Source: Gemmatimonadales bacterium UBA7889
GTDB lineage: Bacteria; Gemmatimonadota; Gemmatimonadetes; Longimicrobiales; Gaopeijiaceae
Direction: 5' to 3'
DNA length: 24,548 nucleotides
Assembly: GCA_002501085.1 (NCBI GenBank)
Contig: DLRL01000112.1
Coordinates: 1 to 24,548 of the forward strand
In this document: positions 1-6,884 of the stretch, in pieces
Layout of the letters: the number at the start of each line of letters is the position of its first letter
Numbering within the stretch: position 1 is the first letter of the stretch
Position numbers and translations under genes: made by a program
Notes under the pieces: model-generated
What the model was told of the DNA's origin: nothing
Databases searched by the model: none
What the model saw: only the letters and a program-made list of their open reading frames with translations

Positions 1-1134
1 AGCGACCTCAGTAGCGACTGATCTAGCGGCCTGATCAACCTCCAGAACATCCGTTACGCCAGTCACCGCACTGTTCCCAATTCGATCTATAGTTCCCGAA
101 ACCAAATCCGCCATCTCTGGGAAGCGGATAGTACTTTCGAGAAAGGCCTGAACCGCAATCTCATTCGCTGCATTGTACACTGTTGGCGCACATTCTCCTG
201 TCCGGCCTGCGCGTACGCCAATCTCAAATAGCGGGAACGCCGCATCGTCAATCGGTTCGAATGTTAGCGGAGATGAACGGATTGGATCATAGGTTTGCAG
301 GGCTACGTCCTCCATTCTGTTCGGATACGTCAGGGCATACAGGATAGGTAGTTCCATGGTCGGGAAGCCGAGCTGTGCGAGTACCGATCCATCCACGAAC
401 TCAACCAAAGAATGGACCACTGACTGGGGGTGAACAATCGCATCAAGCCTCTCGTATGCAATCCCATATAGGAAATGTGCCTCGATAATCTCGAGCGCTT
501 TGTTGGCCAGCGTCGCTGAATCAATCGTGATCTTGGCGCCCATGCTCCAGGTGGGATGCTTAAGAGCATCCTCTGGGCCTACATCCCATAGTGTTTCTTG
601 TTCTCGTCCCCGGAACGGACCACCCGATGCGGTAAGCATCAGGCGCTGAACATCTGATGGACCATAACCCTGAAGGCATTGTAAGATCGCACTGTGCTCA
701 GAATCTATCGGCACGATCTCACCAGATCCTCGCTCCGCTGCAGATAAAACCAAGTGCCCACCCGCAACGAGAGATTCCTTGTTGGCTAATGCAAGACGAT
801 GACCAGCCTCTAATGCAGTGAGAGTGGGCTCGAGTCCTGCGGCACCAACAAGAGCATTAAGGACCACATCGGTATCTGGATCTGCTGCTGCTTCTAATAC
901 TGCCCTTGATCCGCTAGCCCAGGTGGTCATTCCATCTCCATCTGGTAGTGGGATTTTCTCGTCCGCCAAGACTGCTAAACGTGGATTAAATGACGCCACC
1001 TGGGCTGCGAGAGCATCAGCACTCGTTTCAGCAACTAACGATGCCACTTCGAATTGGCCAGGATGGCGATGAATAACCTCAAGTGCACTTCGGCCAATCG
1101 AGCCCGTAGAACCCAGTATTGCTATACGGATCAT
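1..1134 (-). CDS. dxr: 1-deoxy-D-xylulose 5-phosphate reductoisomerase, C-terminus cut by window edge
   Basis: Dxr converts 1-deoxy-D-xylulose 5-phosphate to 2-C-methyl-D-erythritol 4-phosphate with NADPH, the committed step of the MEP isoprenoid pathway in the cytoplasm. Reading from the ATG at 1134, the frame is open to base 1 (378 codons). The N-terminus carries the NADPH-binding loop GSTGSIG (residues 8-14). Further on are ALANKES, the metal and substrate segment PIDSEHSAI, TASGGPF, the HPTWSMG/KITIDSATLANKALEIIEA block and HPQSVVHS, all family hallmarks. Family members are usually about 380-400 residues, so only the last few residues should be missing. The start overlaps the cdsA stop by 4 bases (ATGA), which implies translational coupling. 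The order cdsA-dxr is common in bacteria and rseP often follows, but it would lie outside this window. Identification is secure. Confidence 0.97.
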   Translation of the reverse strand, partial: MIRIAILGSTGSIGRSALEVIHRHPGQFEVASLVAETSADALAAQVASFNPRLAVLADEKIPLPDGDGMTTWASGSRAVLEAAADPDTDVVLNALVGAAGLEPTLTALEAGHRLALANKESLVAGGHLVLSAAERGSGEIVPIDSEHSAILQCLQGYGPSDVQRLMLTASGGPFRGREQETLWDVGPEDALKHPTWSMGAKITIDSATLANKALEIIEAHFLYGIAYERLDAIVHPQSVVHSLVEFVDGSVLAQLGFPTMELPILYALTYPNRMEDVALQTYDPIRSSPLTFEPIDDAAFPLFEIGVRAGRTGECAPTVYNAANEIAVQAFLESTIRFPEMADLVSGTIDRIGNSAVTGVTDVLEVDQAARSVATEVA

Positions 1135-2012
1135 TGGATCTTTGTGAGCAAAGTTATGACTGTGTATGAGACCGGGACTGTGATTGCGATGGAGTCGATA
1201 CGGTCCAAGATCCCACCATGCCCAGGAAAGATTGTCCCAGTATCCTTTACACCTGCCTCTCGTTTGAAAACCGAGATCACAAGATCACCAACCTGAGCAC
1301 TCATTCCCAGCACCGCACCAACCAATCCAGCCATCAAGAAACTGTTGATGGGCATTCCAACTAAATACGGCGATGTCACAAAGTACCATAGAATGCCTAC
1401 AGCTATGGTAGCTCCAAGTCCTGACCATGACCCAAGCCAGGTTTTGTTAGGACTGATTGAGGGAGCAAGCTTTTGTTTGCCCCACCTGGTGCCAGCAAAG
1501 AAAGCCACCGCATCCCCAATCCACGTGGTCGCTAGAGGAAGAGCGATCACTGCGACACCGAGCCAAGGCGCTCCCACGGTTTCACCCCACCCTTCCGTGG
1601 TGGCAAACATGAGAGTGAGAGGCACGAACGAAAGCGAAAAACCACAGTAAAGACAGCCTGCCATCGTTACTGATACAGCGCCCAGAGGCCCACCTGTGGC
1701 TCCTCGATTCATGACCGCTAGGATAAGCGAAATAAGCATAACGGTCCCGACAACGATGAGCGCCCAAGGAGCAAAGGCTGCGAACGTTCCCTGCCAGGTC
1801 CCAGCTAAGACCAGAGCCGCAGCTCCAGTAGCTCCCGTGAGGCGGAAAGGATCCACTCCCGTGTGCGCAGCTAGTCGATAGACCTCCTGCGTGCCCATCG
1901 CGGCTAACACAGACAAAGGAACCCCTAGAACCCAATTCCCAGAGTACAGGAGTACCAACACGATAGGTATACCGATGATTGAAACCAACCATCTCCGTGA
2001 AAGATCGCTCAC
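1131..2012 (-). CDS. cdsA: Phosphatidate cytidylyltransferase (CDP-diglyceride synthase)
   Basis: CdsA makes CDP-diacylglycerol from phosphatidic acid and CTP in the inner membrane and is the branch point for phospholipid synthesis. The 293-residue product is mostly hydrophobic with many membrane segments. It ends with the family signature at about residues 247-274, with the core SVFKREAGVKD followed by FPGHGGILDRID, which holds the conserved Lys, Asp and His residues. The start is a GTG at 2012, giving a protein that begins MSDLSRRWL. It lies 5 bases after the uppS stop, so it is read in the same transcript. A different frame that stays open across 1582-2034 is a shadow. Length and signature are typical, and no damage is seen. 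Confidence 0.96.
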   Translation of the reverse strand: MSDLSRRWLVSIIGIPIVLVLLYSGNWVLGVPLSVLAAMGTQEVYRLAAHTGVDPFRLTGATGAAALVLAGTWQGTFAAFAPWALIVVGTVMLISLILAVMNRGATGGPLGAVSVTMAGCLYCGFSLSFVPLTLMFATTEGWGETVGAPWLGVAVIALPLATTWIGDAVAFFAGTRWGKQKLAPSISPNKTWLGSWSGLGATIAVGILWYFVTSPYLVGMPINSFLMAGLVGAVLGMSAQVGDLVISVFKREAGVKDTGTIFPGHGGILDRIDSIAITVPVSYTVITLLTKIQ

Positions 2013-2017
2013 GGGAA

Positions 2018-2761
2018 TTACGAAGTCCCAACAAGGCCGAATCGCCTGTCCCTGCGTTGGTAATCTAGAACCGCCTCAAAGAGATGTTCTCGGCTAAAAT
2101 CAGGCCAAAGTACAGGAGTGATGTGCAGTTCTGTGTAGGCAATCTGCCATAGCATGAAGTTGCTAATGCGATACTCACCAGAAGTCCTGATCAAGAGGTC
2201 CGGATCTGGCAGATTCACCGTGAAAAGTGTCTTACGTAACGCGTCCTCATCTATGTCATCTACTGTGAGTTCGCCTTGATCCACTTGCTCTGCCAAAGTC
2301 CTTACAGAACGTAGAATCTCCTCTCTGCCACCATAAGAGATCATGAGATTCAATCTTAAATTTTGCCCGCCTTTGGTACCCTTGACGATCAAATCCACTG
2401 CTTCTCGAGTCTGGTCGTCAAAACGCTCTATTTCCCCAAGAACATGGACTTCGACACCCTGGTGTTTGAGGCTGTCACGTTCCTTCCGAGCGTAGTACCG
2501 CAAGAGAGAAATTAATGAGGCAACTTCTTTCTGCGGACGATTCCAGTTTTCAGTTGAGAATGCAAAGAGAGTCAGAATATTAACTCCTGCCTCCGCTGCC
2601 CCTTCAATTATCTCGCGAACGGATTTCATCCCTTCCCGGTGTCCAACCTGGCGCGGAAGTCCCTTCTGTTTCGCCCATCGACCGTTACCATCCATAATAA
2701 TAGCAACGTGATTTGGTACATCACCGCTCAGACGAATTTTATCTAGGCTTTCAGAGGCCAT
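2018..2761 (-). CDS. uppS: Isoprenyl (undecaprenyl) diphosphate synthase, cis type
   Basis: UppS adds isopentenyl diphosphate units in cis to farnesyl diphosphate, giving the undecaprenyl carrier used for peptidoglycan and other cell-wall polymers. The 247-residue protein has the catalytic motif MDGNGRWA with Asp24, a HREG segment, FAFSTENW, and the C-terminal RTSGEYRISNF then LWQIAYTE block that binds diphosphate. These are all diagnostic of the cis-prenyltransferase family, and the length is normal. It follows frr after 20 bases and precedes cdsA by 5 bases, so lipid-carrier and phospholipid synthesis are co-transcribed with translation genes. No strong Shine-Dalgarno sequence is seen before the ATG at 2761. 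The neighbouring dxr supplies isoprenoid precursor to the same branch. Confidence 0.97.
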   Translation of the reverse strand: MASESLDKIRLSGDVPNHVAIIMDGNGRWAKQKGLPRQVGHREGMKSVREIIEGAAEAGVNILTLFAFSTENWNRPQKEVASLISLLRYYARKERDSLKHQGVEVHVLGEIERFDDQTREAVDLIVKGTKGGQNLRLNLMISYGGREEILRSVRTLAEQVDQGELTVDDIDEDALRKTLFTVNLPDPDLLIRTSGEYRISNFMLWQIAYTELHITPVLWPDFSREHLFEAVLDYQRRDRRFGLVGTS

Positions 2762-2781
2762 AAACTTTTAGGCGGAGGCCG

Positions 2782-3333
2782 CTAGATGGCCATCACCTCT
2801 GCTTCCTTATTCTTGAGAAGTTCGTCCACCTTCTCTATGTAGTCCTTGGTTGATTTCTCAAGCTCATCCTCTCGGCGACGGCTCTCGTCCTCACTGAGTT
2901 CATGATCTCGGACAAGCTGGTGGAGCTCGTCCCTTACTGTTCGACGCGCGTGGCGAATCGAGACTCTTCCTTCCTCAGTCATTCTATGCAGAAGCTTTGC
3001 ATATTCCTGTCGACGCTCCTCATTCAAAGGAGGAACCGGAATGCGGATAATGTTCCCATCGTTGGCGGGATTCAGACCCAAATCTGCACTCATGATAGCA
3101 CGCTCTACATCAGGTAGGAGGGTTTTATCAAATGGCTGCACGACCAATAGGCTGGGTTCTGGAGTACTGATTGTAGCTAGCTGGTTCAGGGGCATCTTCG
3201 ATCCGTAGGCTTCGACACGGACCGTGTCCAGAAGCGCAGGGGTAGCTTTTCCCGTCCGAACCGTCGCGAATTCGCGCCGAAGTGCTTCGAGTGCCGCTTC
3301 CATTCGCGTTTTAGCATCCTCAACGGTCGGCAT
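2782..3333 (-). CDS. frr: Ribosome recycling factor
   Basis: RRF works with EF-G and IF3 to split the post-termination ribosome. The 183-residue product matches the family length of about 185. It has the usual features: the N-terminal helix with EALRREFATVRTGKATPALLD, the PLNQLATIS and PEPSLLVVQPFD strands of domain II, NDGNIIRIPVPPL, and the long C-terminal helices with ERRQEYAK, the RHARR stretch and DELEKSTKDYIEKVDELL. The start is well supported by a GGAGG ribosome-binding site 6 bases upstream of the ATG. It is 76 bases downstream of pyrH, a neighbour in very many bacteria. No oddities were seen. Confidence 0.97.
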   Translation of the reverse strand: MPTVEDAKTRMEAALEALRREFATVRTGKATPALLDTVRVEAYGSKMPLNQLATISTPEPSLLVVQPFDKTLLPDVERAIMSADLGLNPANDGNIIRIPVPPLNEERRQEYAKLLHRMTEEGRVSIRHARRTVRDELHQLVRDHELSEDESRRREDELEKSTKDYIEKVDELLKNKEAEVMAI

Positions 3334-3339
3334 AAACTT

Positions 3340-3344
3340 CCTCC
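3340..3344 (-). promoter_or_regulatory. Shine-Dalgarno site of frr
   Basis: On the minus strand GGAGG stands 6 bases before the frr ATG. It is the best-matched ribosome-binding site in this cluster, and it fixes the frr start. Confidence 0.8.
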
Positions 3345-3409
3345 ACTAAGCTCAGGTCAAAGAGCACAGGCTTCAGTAGTATTTAACTAATCACCTTTGG
3401 CAATAACTA

Positions 3410-4135
3410 CTAGGATACTAGGGTTCCCACTGGCTCACCAAGGATGGCTCTTGAGACAGCACCCTGCTCTTCCAAGTTCAGAACAATGATAGGCAAGGAG
3501 TTTTGCTTACAAAGCGCAACAGCTGGCGTATCCATAACCGCAAGTTCACGCGCTACGACTTCCTGAAACGAGATCTCCCGAATGAACTCCGCATCAGGCT
3601 CTGTGACCGGGTCAGCCGTGTAGACACCCCTGACTTTAGTTGCTTTTATCACAACATCAGATCCCATTTCAATCGCACGAAGCACTGCACCTGTATCTGT
3701 AGAGAAATAGGGGTTTCCAGTACCCCCAGCAAAAAGCACAACGCGTCCCTTCTCCATGTGCCGTAATGCGCGACGCCGGATATACGGTTCCGCAATCTCC
3801 TCCATCCGAATAGCAGTCATAACTCGGGTTTCAATTCCCTTGTGCTCCAAAAGGTCTTGAACTGCCAGAGCATTTATGACTGTGGAGAGCATCCCCATGT
3901 AGTCGGCTTGAACTCGATCCATTCCGGAGCGGGAAGCAATCGCACCCCTCACAATGTTGCCACCGCCAATCACGACTCCCAAGGAGACACCCATTGAGGC
4001 AACGGCCCCGATTTCCTCCGTTATGCGATCAACAACCTCCGGCGTGATACCGAAACCCTTGTCACCTGCCAAAGCTTCTCCAGAGAGCTTCAGCATAACC
4101 CTTTGATATCTAAGCTCTTGAGAAGTCTGGTTCAT
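3410..4135 (-). CDS. pyrH: UMP kinase
   Basis: PyrH phosphorylates UMP to UDP with ATP in pyrimidine nucleotide synthesis and belongs to the amino-acid kinase fold. The 241-residue sequence (usual length about 240) shows the phosphate-binding KLSGEAL near residue 16, the glycine loop VIGGGNIVRG, the SRSGMDRVQADYMGML segment, the nucleotide-binding GGTGNPYFSTDT, and KATKVRGVYTADP. It ends in two consecutive stop codons (TAG TAG). It lies 50 bases after tsf and 76 bases before frr in the classic tsf-pyrH-frr order. No convincing Shine-Dalgarno sequence precedes the ATG at 4135. The start is accepted because it aligns with the usual N-terminus just before the YQRVMLKLSGEA strand. Confidence 0.97.
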   Translation of the reverse strand: MNQTSQELRYQRVMLKLSGEALAGDKGFGITPEVVDRITEEIGAVASMGVSLGVVIGGGNIVRGAIASRSGMDRVQADYMGMLSTVINALAVQDLLEHKGIETRVMTAIRMEEIAEPYIRRRALRHMEKGRVVLFAGGTGNPYFSTDTGAVLRAIEMGSDVVIKATKVRGVYTADPVTEPDAEFIREISFQEVVARELAVMDTPAVALCKQNSLPIIVLNLEEQGAVSRAILGEPVGTLVS

Positions 4136-4185
4136 CGAATTCGGTTTAGAGATCCCTTTTCATCACCGGGAATTGAGAAACAAAT

Positions 4186-4806
4186 TTACGCGGGTTCCTC
4201 GCCTACCTTTATCCGGGAAAATCGACCGACACCGATCTTTTCGCCGGTTCTGGCAGATACTTCTGTGATCAACTCCTCAATAGTCTTATCCTGATTCTTG
4301 ACGAAATCTTGAGCAAGTAACGTATTGTGTTTCAGGAACTTAGACATCTTTCCTTCGACTATTTTATCGATGATATGCTCAGGCTTAGCATCCCCTTCTT
4401 TAACTTGTTCCAAGTAAACGCTTCGCTCTCGCTCAAGAACCTCGTCTGGAATTTGGTCCCGAGAAACGGCGATAGGTGCAGATGATGCAATATGAAGAGC
4501 GAGGTCCTTCGCAAGTGCCCTAAAATCATCTGTCTTCGCAACAAAGTCGGTCTCACAATTCAACTCAACAATCACAGCAGTCTTATTATCGAAATGCACA
4601 TAACTCCCGATTGTTCCCTCATTCGCAGATTTTCCAGCACGCTTCGCGACTTTGGCAGCTCCCTTTGCCCGGAGAAGGTCAACCGCCTTCTCAATATCAC
4701 CTTCCATTTCCATCAATGCCCGTTTGCACTCCATCATACCTGCACCCGTCATATCACGCAGTTTCTTAACATCCTTTGCGGACACCACCGTGCTTGGCTC
4801 ACTCAT
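4186..4806 (-). CDS. tsf: Elongation factor Ts, short form
   Basis: EF-Ts exchanges GDP for GTP on EF-Tu. The 206-residue product has the N-terminal UBA-like helix set (KDVKKLRDMTGAGMMECKRAL), and the core contact motif TDFVA at residues 86-90, which inserts against the EF-Tu nucleotide site. At about 200 residues it is the single-core-domain form found in many bacteria, against about 283 in E. coli, which carries a duplicated dimerisation region. The ATG lies inside the end of rpsB, with an 8-base overlap in another frame. The GGAGAAAAGG purine run that serves as ribosome-binding site is itself S2 coding sequence. Translation of the two genes is therefore probably coupled. Confidence 0.97.
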   Translation of the reverse strand: MSEPSTVVSAKDVKKLRDMTGAGMMECKRALMEMEGDIEKAVDLLRAKGAAKVAKRAGKSANEGTIGSYVHFDNKTAVIVELNCETDFVAKTDDFRALAKDLALHIASSAPIAVSRDQIPDEVLERERSVYLEQVKEGDAKPEHIIDKIVEGKMSKFLKHNTLLAQDFVKNQDKTIEELITEVSARTGEKIGVGRFSRIKVGEEPA

Positions 4807-5818
4807 CCTTTTCTCCCTCAGCTACATCCTCCACACCGAGAGATCCGTCAGGATCCACGTCGACTTCATTCTCTACACTAACAGCTTCCGGCGAGGCTAA
4901 CCCCTCATCCTGGACTGAGTTATCCGGCTCACTTTCAGCAACAGAGTCCTCCTTGTCCGAGGTTGATTCTGCTGGGTCTTCTGAACTCAAGTGCTGGGCA
5001 ATGACATCAGGTCGTGGCCGACGCTTTCTCCTTGGCCTCCTGCGTTGCGGACGTTGTTTCTCTGTAGTCTCCCCTGTCTCTGTCGAATAAGTCGTCGCCT
5101 CAAGGTCATCGACCCGCCGCCGCTCACCATCTGGAACTTCCTTGCTGGCTACCGAAATTGACTCGGCAATCGCGTGAGTGATAAGAGATACTGAGCGTAT
5201 TGCATCGTCATTTCCGGGAATAGGAAAGTCTATTAAATCCGGGTCAGCGTTACTGTCCGTGATCGCTATGATCGGAATACCGAGCTTCGCGGCCTCGCGA
5301 ACGGCTATGACTTCTCTCTTCGCATCAATCACAAAAATCGCTCCGGGAAGCCGTCCCATATCCTTTACGCCGCCCAAGTACTTATCCAGCTTGATCCGCT
5401 CACGATCAAGCATAAGGCGTTCTTTCTTGGTATAAAACTCAAAAGCATTTTCTTGCTGACCACGCTCGAGTTCTTTCAACCTTCTGATCTGCTTCCTAAT
5501 TGTCTGGAAGTTAGTGAGCATGCCCCCGAGCCAACGCTCGGTCACGAAAAATGCTCCTGACTCCTCAGCTTCCGTTTCAATTATTGAACGCAGCTGCTTC
5601 TTCGTACAAACAAAGAGCACTTTATCCCCACGCAGAACGACTTCACGAGCTGCCTGTTGGGCAAGTTTCAAGCGGTCGAGCGTTTTTCTGAGGTCAATTA
5701 TGTGAATGCCGTTTCGTTCGGTGAAAATGAACGGCTTCATCTTTGGATTCCAGCGACGGGTTTGGTGACCGAAGTGGACTCCAGCCTCCAGGAGTTGTTC
5801 GAGGCCTACGTCAGGCAT
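4799..5818 (-). CDS. rpsB: Ribosomal protein S2 with a long charged C-terminal tail
   Basis: S2 is a late-assembling 30S protein. Residues 1 to about 225 are a normal S2: LLEAGVHFGHQTRRWNPKM, IHIIDLRKT, LFVCTKKQ, FFVTERWLGGMLTNFQTI, KLDKYLGGVKDMGRLPGAIFVID, and the helices following GIPIIAITDSNADPDLIDFPIPGND. The protein then runs to 339 residues, about 100 longer than E. coli S2. The extra part has a short linker, a basic proline/arginine block at residues 256-270, and a Glu/Asp/Ser-rich acidic tail at 271-339 with no expected fold. The tail frame is continuous and overlaps tsf by 8 bases. S2 proteins with acidic or disordered tails occur in other phyla, but the function of this one is not known to me. 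Confidence 0.96.
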   Translation of the reverse strand: MPDVGLEQLLEAGVHFGHQTRRWNPKMKPFIFTERNGIHIIDLRKTLDRLKLAQQAAREVVLRGDKVLFVCTKKQLRSIIETEAEESGAFFVTERWLGGMLTNFQTIRKQIRRLKELERGQQENAFEFYTKKERLMLDRERIKLDKYLGGVKDMGRLPGAIFVIDAKREVIAVREAAKLGIPIIAITDSNADPDLIDFPIPGNDDAIRSVSLITHAIAESISVASKEVPDGERRRVDDLEATTYSTETGETTEKQRPQRRRPRRKRRPRPDVIAQHLSSEDPAESTSDKEDSVAESEPDNSVQDEGLASPEAVSVENEVDVDPDGSLGVEDVAEGEKDE

Positions 5819-5837
5819 ACCACCTTCTCTGTTTTAG

Positions 5838-5854
5838 GGGGCCGATTACGCCCC
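5838..5854 (-). promoter_or_regulatory. Small hairpin in the rpsB leader
   Basis: In the minus-strand transcript GGGGC pairs with GCCCC around a 7-base loop, about 20 bases upstream of the rpsB ATG. It is not followed by a uridine run, so it is not a typical terminator. It may affect rpsB translation initiation, but this is inferred from pairing alone. Confidence 0.35.
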
Positions 5855-5864
5855 GATCAAGATG

Positions 5865-5888
5865 CCGACGGCTTTCTTCACACGTCGG
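5865..5888 (-). terminator. Hairpin after rpsI, attenuator or leader stem
   Basis: In the minus-strand transcript CCGACG (5888-5883) pairs with CGTCGG (5870-5865) around a 12-base loop, 10 bases past the rpsI stop. There is no U-tract, so it could be a weak terminator, a processing site or part of an S2 leader structure. The feature type here is only a best guess. Confidence 0.3.
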
Positions 5889-5898
5889 TTACTAATAA

Positions 5899-6297
5899 TT
5901 AACGCTTAGAGAACTGAAAGCGTTTACGAGCTTTAGGTCGGCCAGGTTTTTTTCGTTCGACCTGACGTGCATCCCTTGTAAGCATCCCTTTTCCGCGGAG
6001 AATTGGCCGCATTTCCTCGTCGTGCTCAACTAGAGCACGCGATAGGCCAAGCCGCACCGCATCGGACTGCCCAGTAAGTCCACCACCATGAACACGCACG
6101 GTAACATCAAACTGGCCTTCTAATTCTGTGGTTTGTAGTGGCTCAACAACCCGAAGACGGTGCGCTTCCCTTGGGAAGTAATCTGTCATAGAACGTCCAT
6201 TTACAGTCCATTCCCCGGTGCCTGGGCGAAGCATTACCCGAGCGACAGAACGCTTACGTCGTCCCACTGTTTGGATCTGACTCTGCTCAGTGCTCAT
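5899..6297 (-). CDS. rpsI: Ribosomal protein S9 (uS9)
   Basis: S9 is a 30S head protein whose C-terminal tail reaches the P-site tRNA anticodon. The 132-residue product has the typical start region TVGRRKRSVARVMLRPG, then VNGR, YFPRE, the conserved VHGGGLTGQSDAVRLGLSRALVE, and the basic tail with GRPKARKRFQFSKR. It ends in the near-universal Ser-Lys-Arg. It sits 19 bases downstream of rplM, the usual L13-S9 pair, and is read from the same promoter. An 80-base spacer with two hairpins separates it from rpsB. No strong Shine-Dalgarno sequence immediately precedes the ATG at 6297. Confidence 0.98.
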   Translation of the reverse strand: MSTEQSQIQTVGRRKRSVARVMLRPGTGEWTVNGRSMTDYFPREAHRLRVVEPLQTTELEGQFDVTVRVHGGGLTGQSDAVRLGLSRALVEHDEEMRPILRGKGMLTRDARQVERKKPGRPKARKRFQFSKR

Positions 6298-6316
6298 AGT
6301 AGTGTCCGATCAATCC

Positions 6317-6745
6317 TCATAGATTCAGGGGCTTAGGATGCTGTCCATCATGGGGGTGTTCTGCTCCCGCATACACCCTGAGCTTCTTCCGCATTGCTCG
6401 CCCAAGGTTGTTTTTTGGAAGCATACCCTTAACTGCTAGTTCAACTACTCGTTCGGGATGAGACTTGATCATGCGACTAAACGGAATGTGCTTCTCACCA
6501 CCCATATAACCCGAGTGACGGAAGTACGTTTTTTGCTCAGCCTTTCTACCTGTCAGCCAAACTTTGTCGGCATTTATAACAACGACGTTATCTCCCGTAT
6601 CAAGATGGGGAGTAAAGATCGGCTTATGCTTGCCACGAAGCACAGTTGCTATCTCAGTAGCTAGGCGCCCAAGCGGCTTTGCAGCAGCATCGACAACCCA
6701 CCACTCTCTAGATATGTCCTGAGCTTTCGGCGTGTAAGTTTTCAT
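6317..6745 (-). CDS. rplM: Ribosomal protein L13 (uL13)
   Basis: L13 is an early-assembly 50S protein. The 142-residue product has the expected WWVVDAAAKPLGRLATEIA, LRGKHKPIFTPHLDTGDNVVVINADKV, the L13 signature around VKGMLPKNNLGRAMRKKLRVYAGAEHPH, and a QHPKPLNL ending. The length equals that of E. coli L13. It is the first gene of the long minus-strand translation cluster and has a near-consensus sigma-70 promoter about 45 bases upstream. Expression of rplM, rpsI and probably the following genes should start there. Confidence 0.98.
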   Translation of the reverse strand: MKTYTPKAQDISREWWVVDAAAKPLGRLATEIATVLRGKHKPIFTPHLDTGDNVVVINADKVWLTGRKAEQKTYFRHSGYMGGEKHIPFSRMIKSHPERVVELAVKGMLPKNNLGRAMRKKLRVYAGAEHPHDGQHPKPLNL

Positions 6746-6786
6746 GCCGGAGAATTAAGATTTTTGGGTTAAAGTATAGCCAAAAA

Positions 6787-6815
6787 TGATATCTGTAGTG
6801 CCAAATGGTGTCAAC
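6787..6815 (-). promoter_or_regulatory. Sigma-70 promoter for the rplM cluster
   Basis: On the minus strand a perfect -35 box TTGACA (6815-6810) is separated by exactly 17 bases from the -10 box TATCAT (6792-6787). It points toward rplM, 41 bases before its ATG. A start near 6780 would give a leader of about 35 bases. It is the strongest promoter match found in the window and fits the high expression expected for ribosomal genes. Confidence 0.75.
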
Positions 6816-6841
6816 GGAAGTTCCGCCCTGCTTTACAGGGA
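6816..6841. repeat. Two adjacent palindromes next to the rplM promoter
   Basis: CGGAA-G-TTCCG (6816-6826) directly abuts the -35 box of the rplM promoter. It is followed at once by CCCTG-N5-CAGGG (6827-6841), and a further CAGGG lies at 6846-6850. The first could be an operator and the second a weak stem at the end of the sigma-factor transcript. There is no U-tract. Both are short enough to arise by chance. Confidence 0.35.
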
Positions 6842-6884
6842 TTCTCAGGGACTCTGGCTATCCTCTCTATTCCAGTTATGGGCC

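Noticed and set aside
1582..2034. 150-residue minus-strand frame inside cdsA
   Set aside because: It is a shadow in another phase of cdsA, with Cys/Trp/His-rich composition and no recognisable family.
3334..3409. Promoter between pyrH and frr (TTGCCA with a TACTAC box)
   Set aside because: The -10 match is poor and the gene order suggests read-through from upstream.
6787..6815. Sigma-54 (-24/-12) promoter at the TGGCAC in the rplM promoter spacer
   Set aside because: The required TTGC element at the correct distance is absent, while the sigma-70 match is near perfect.
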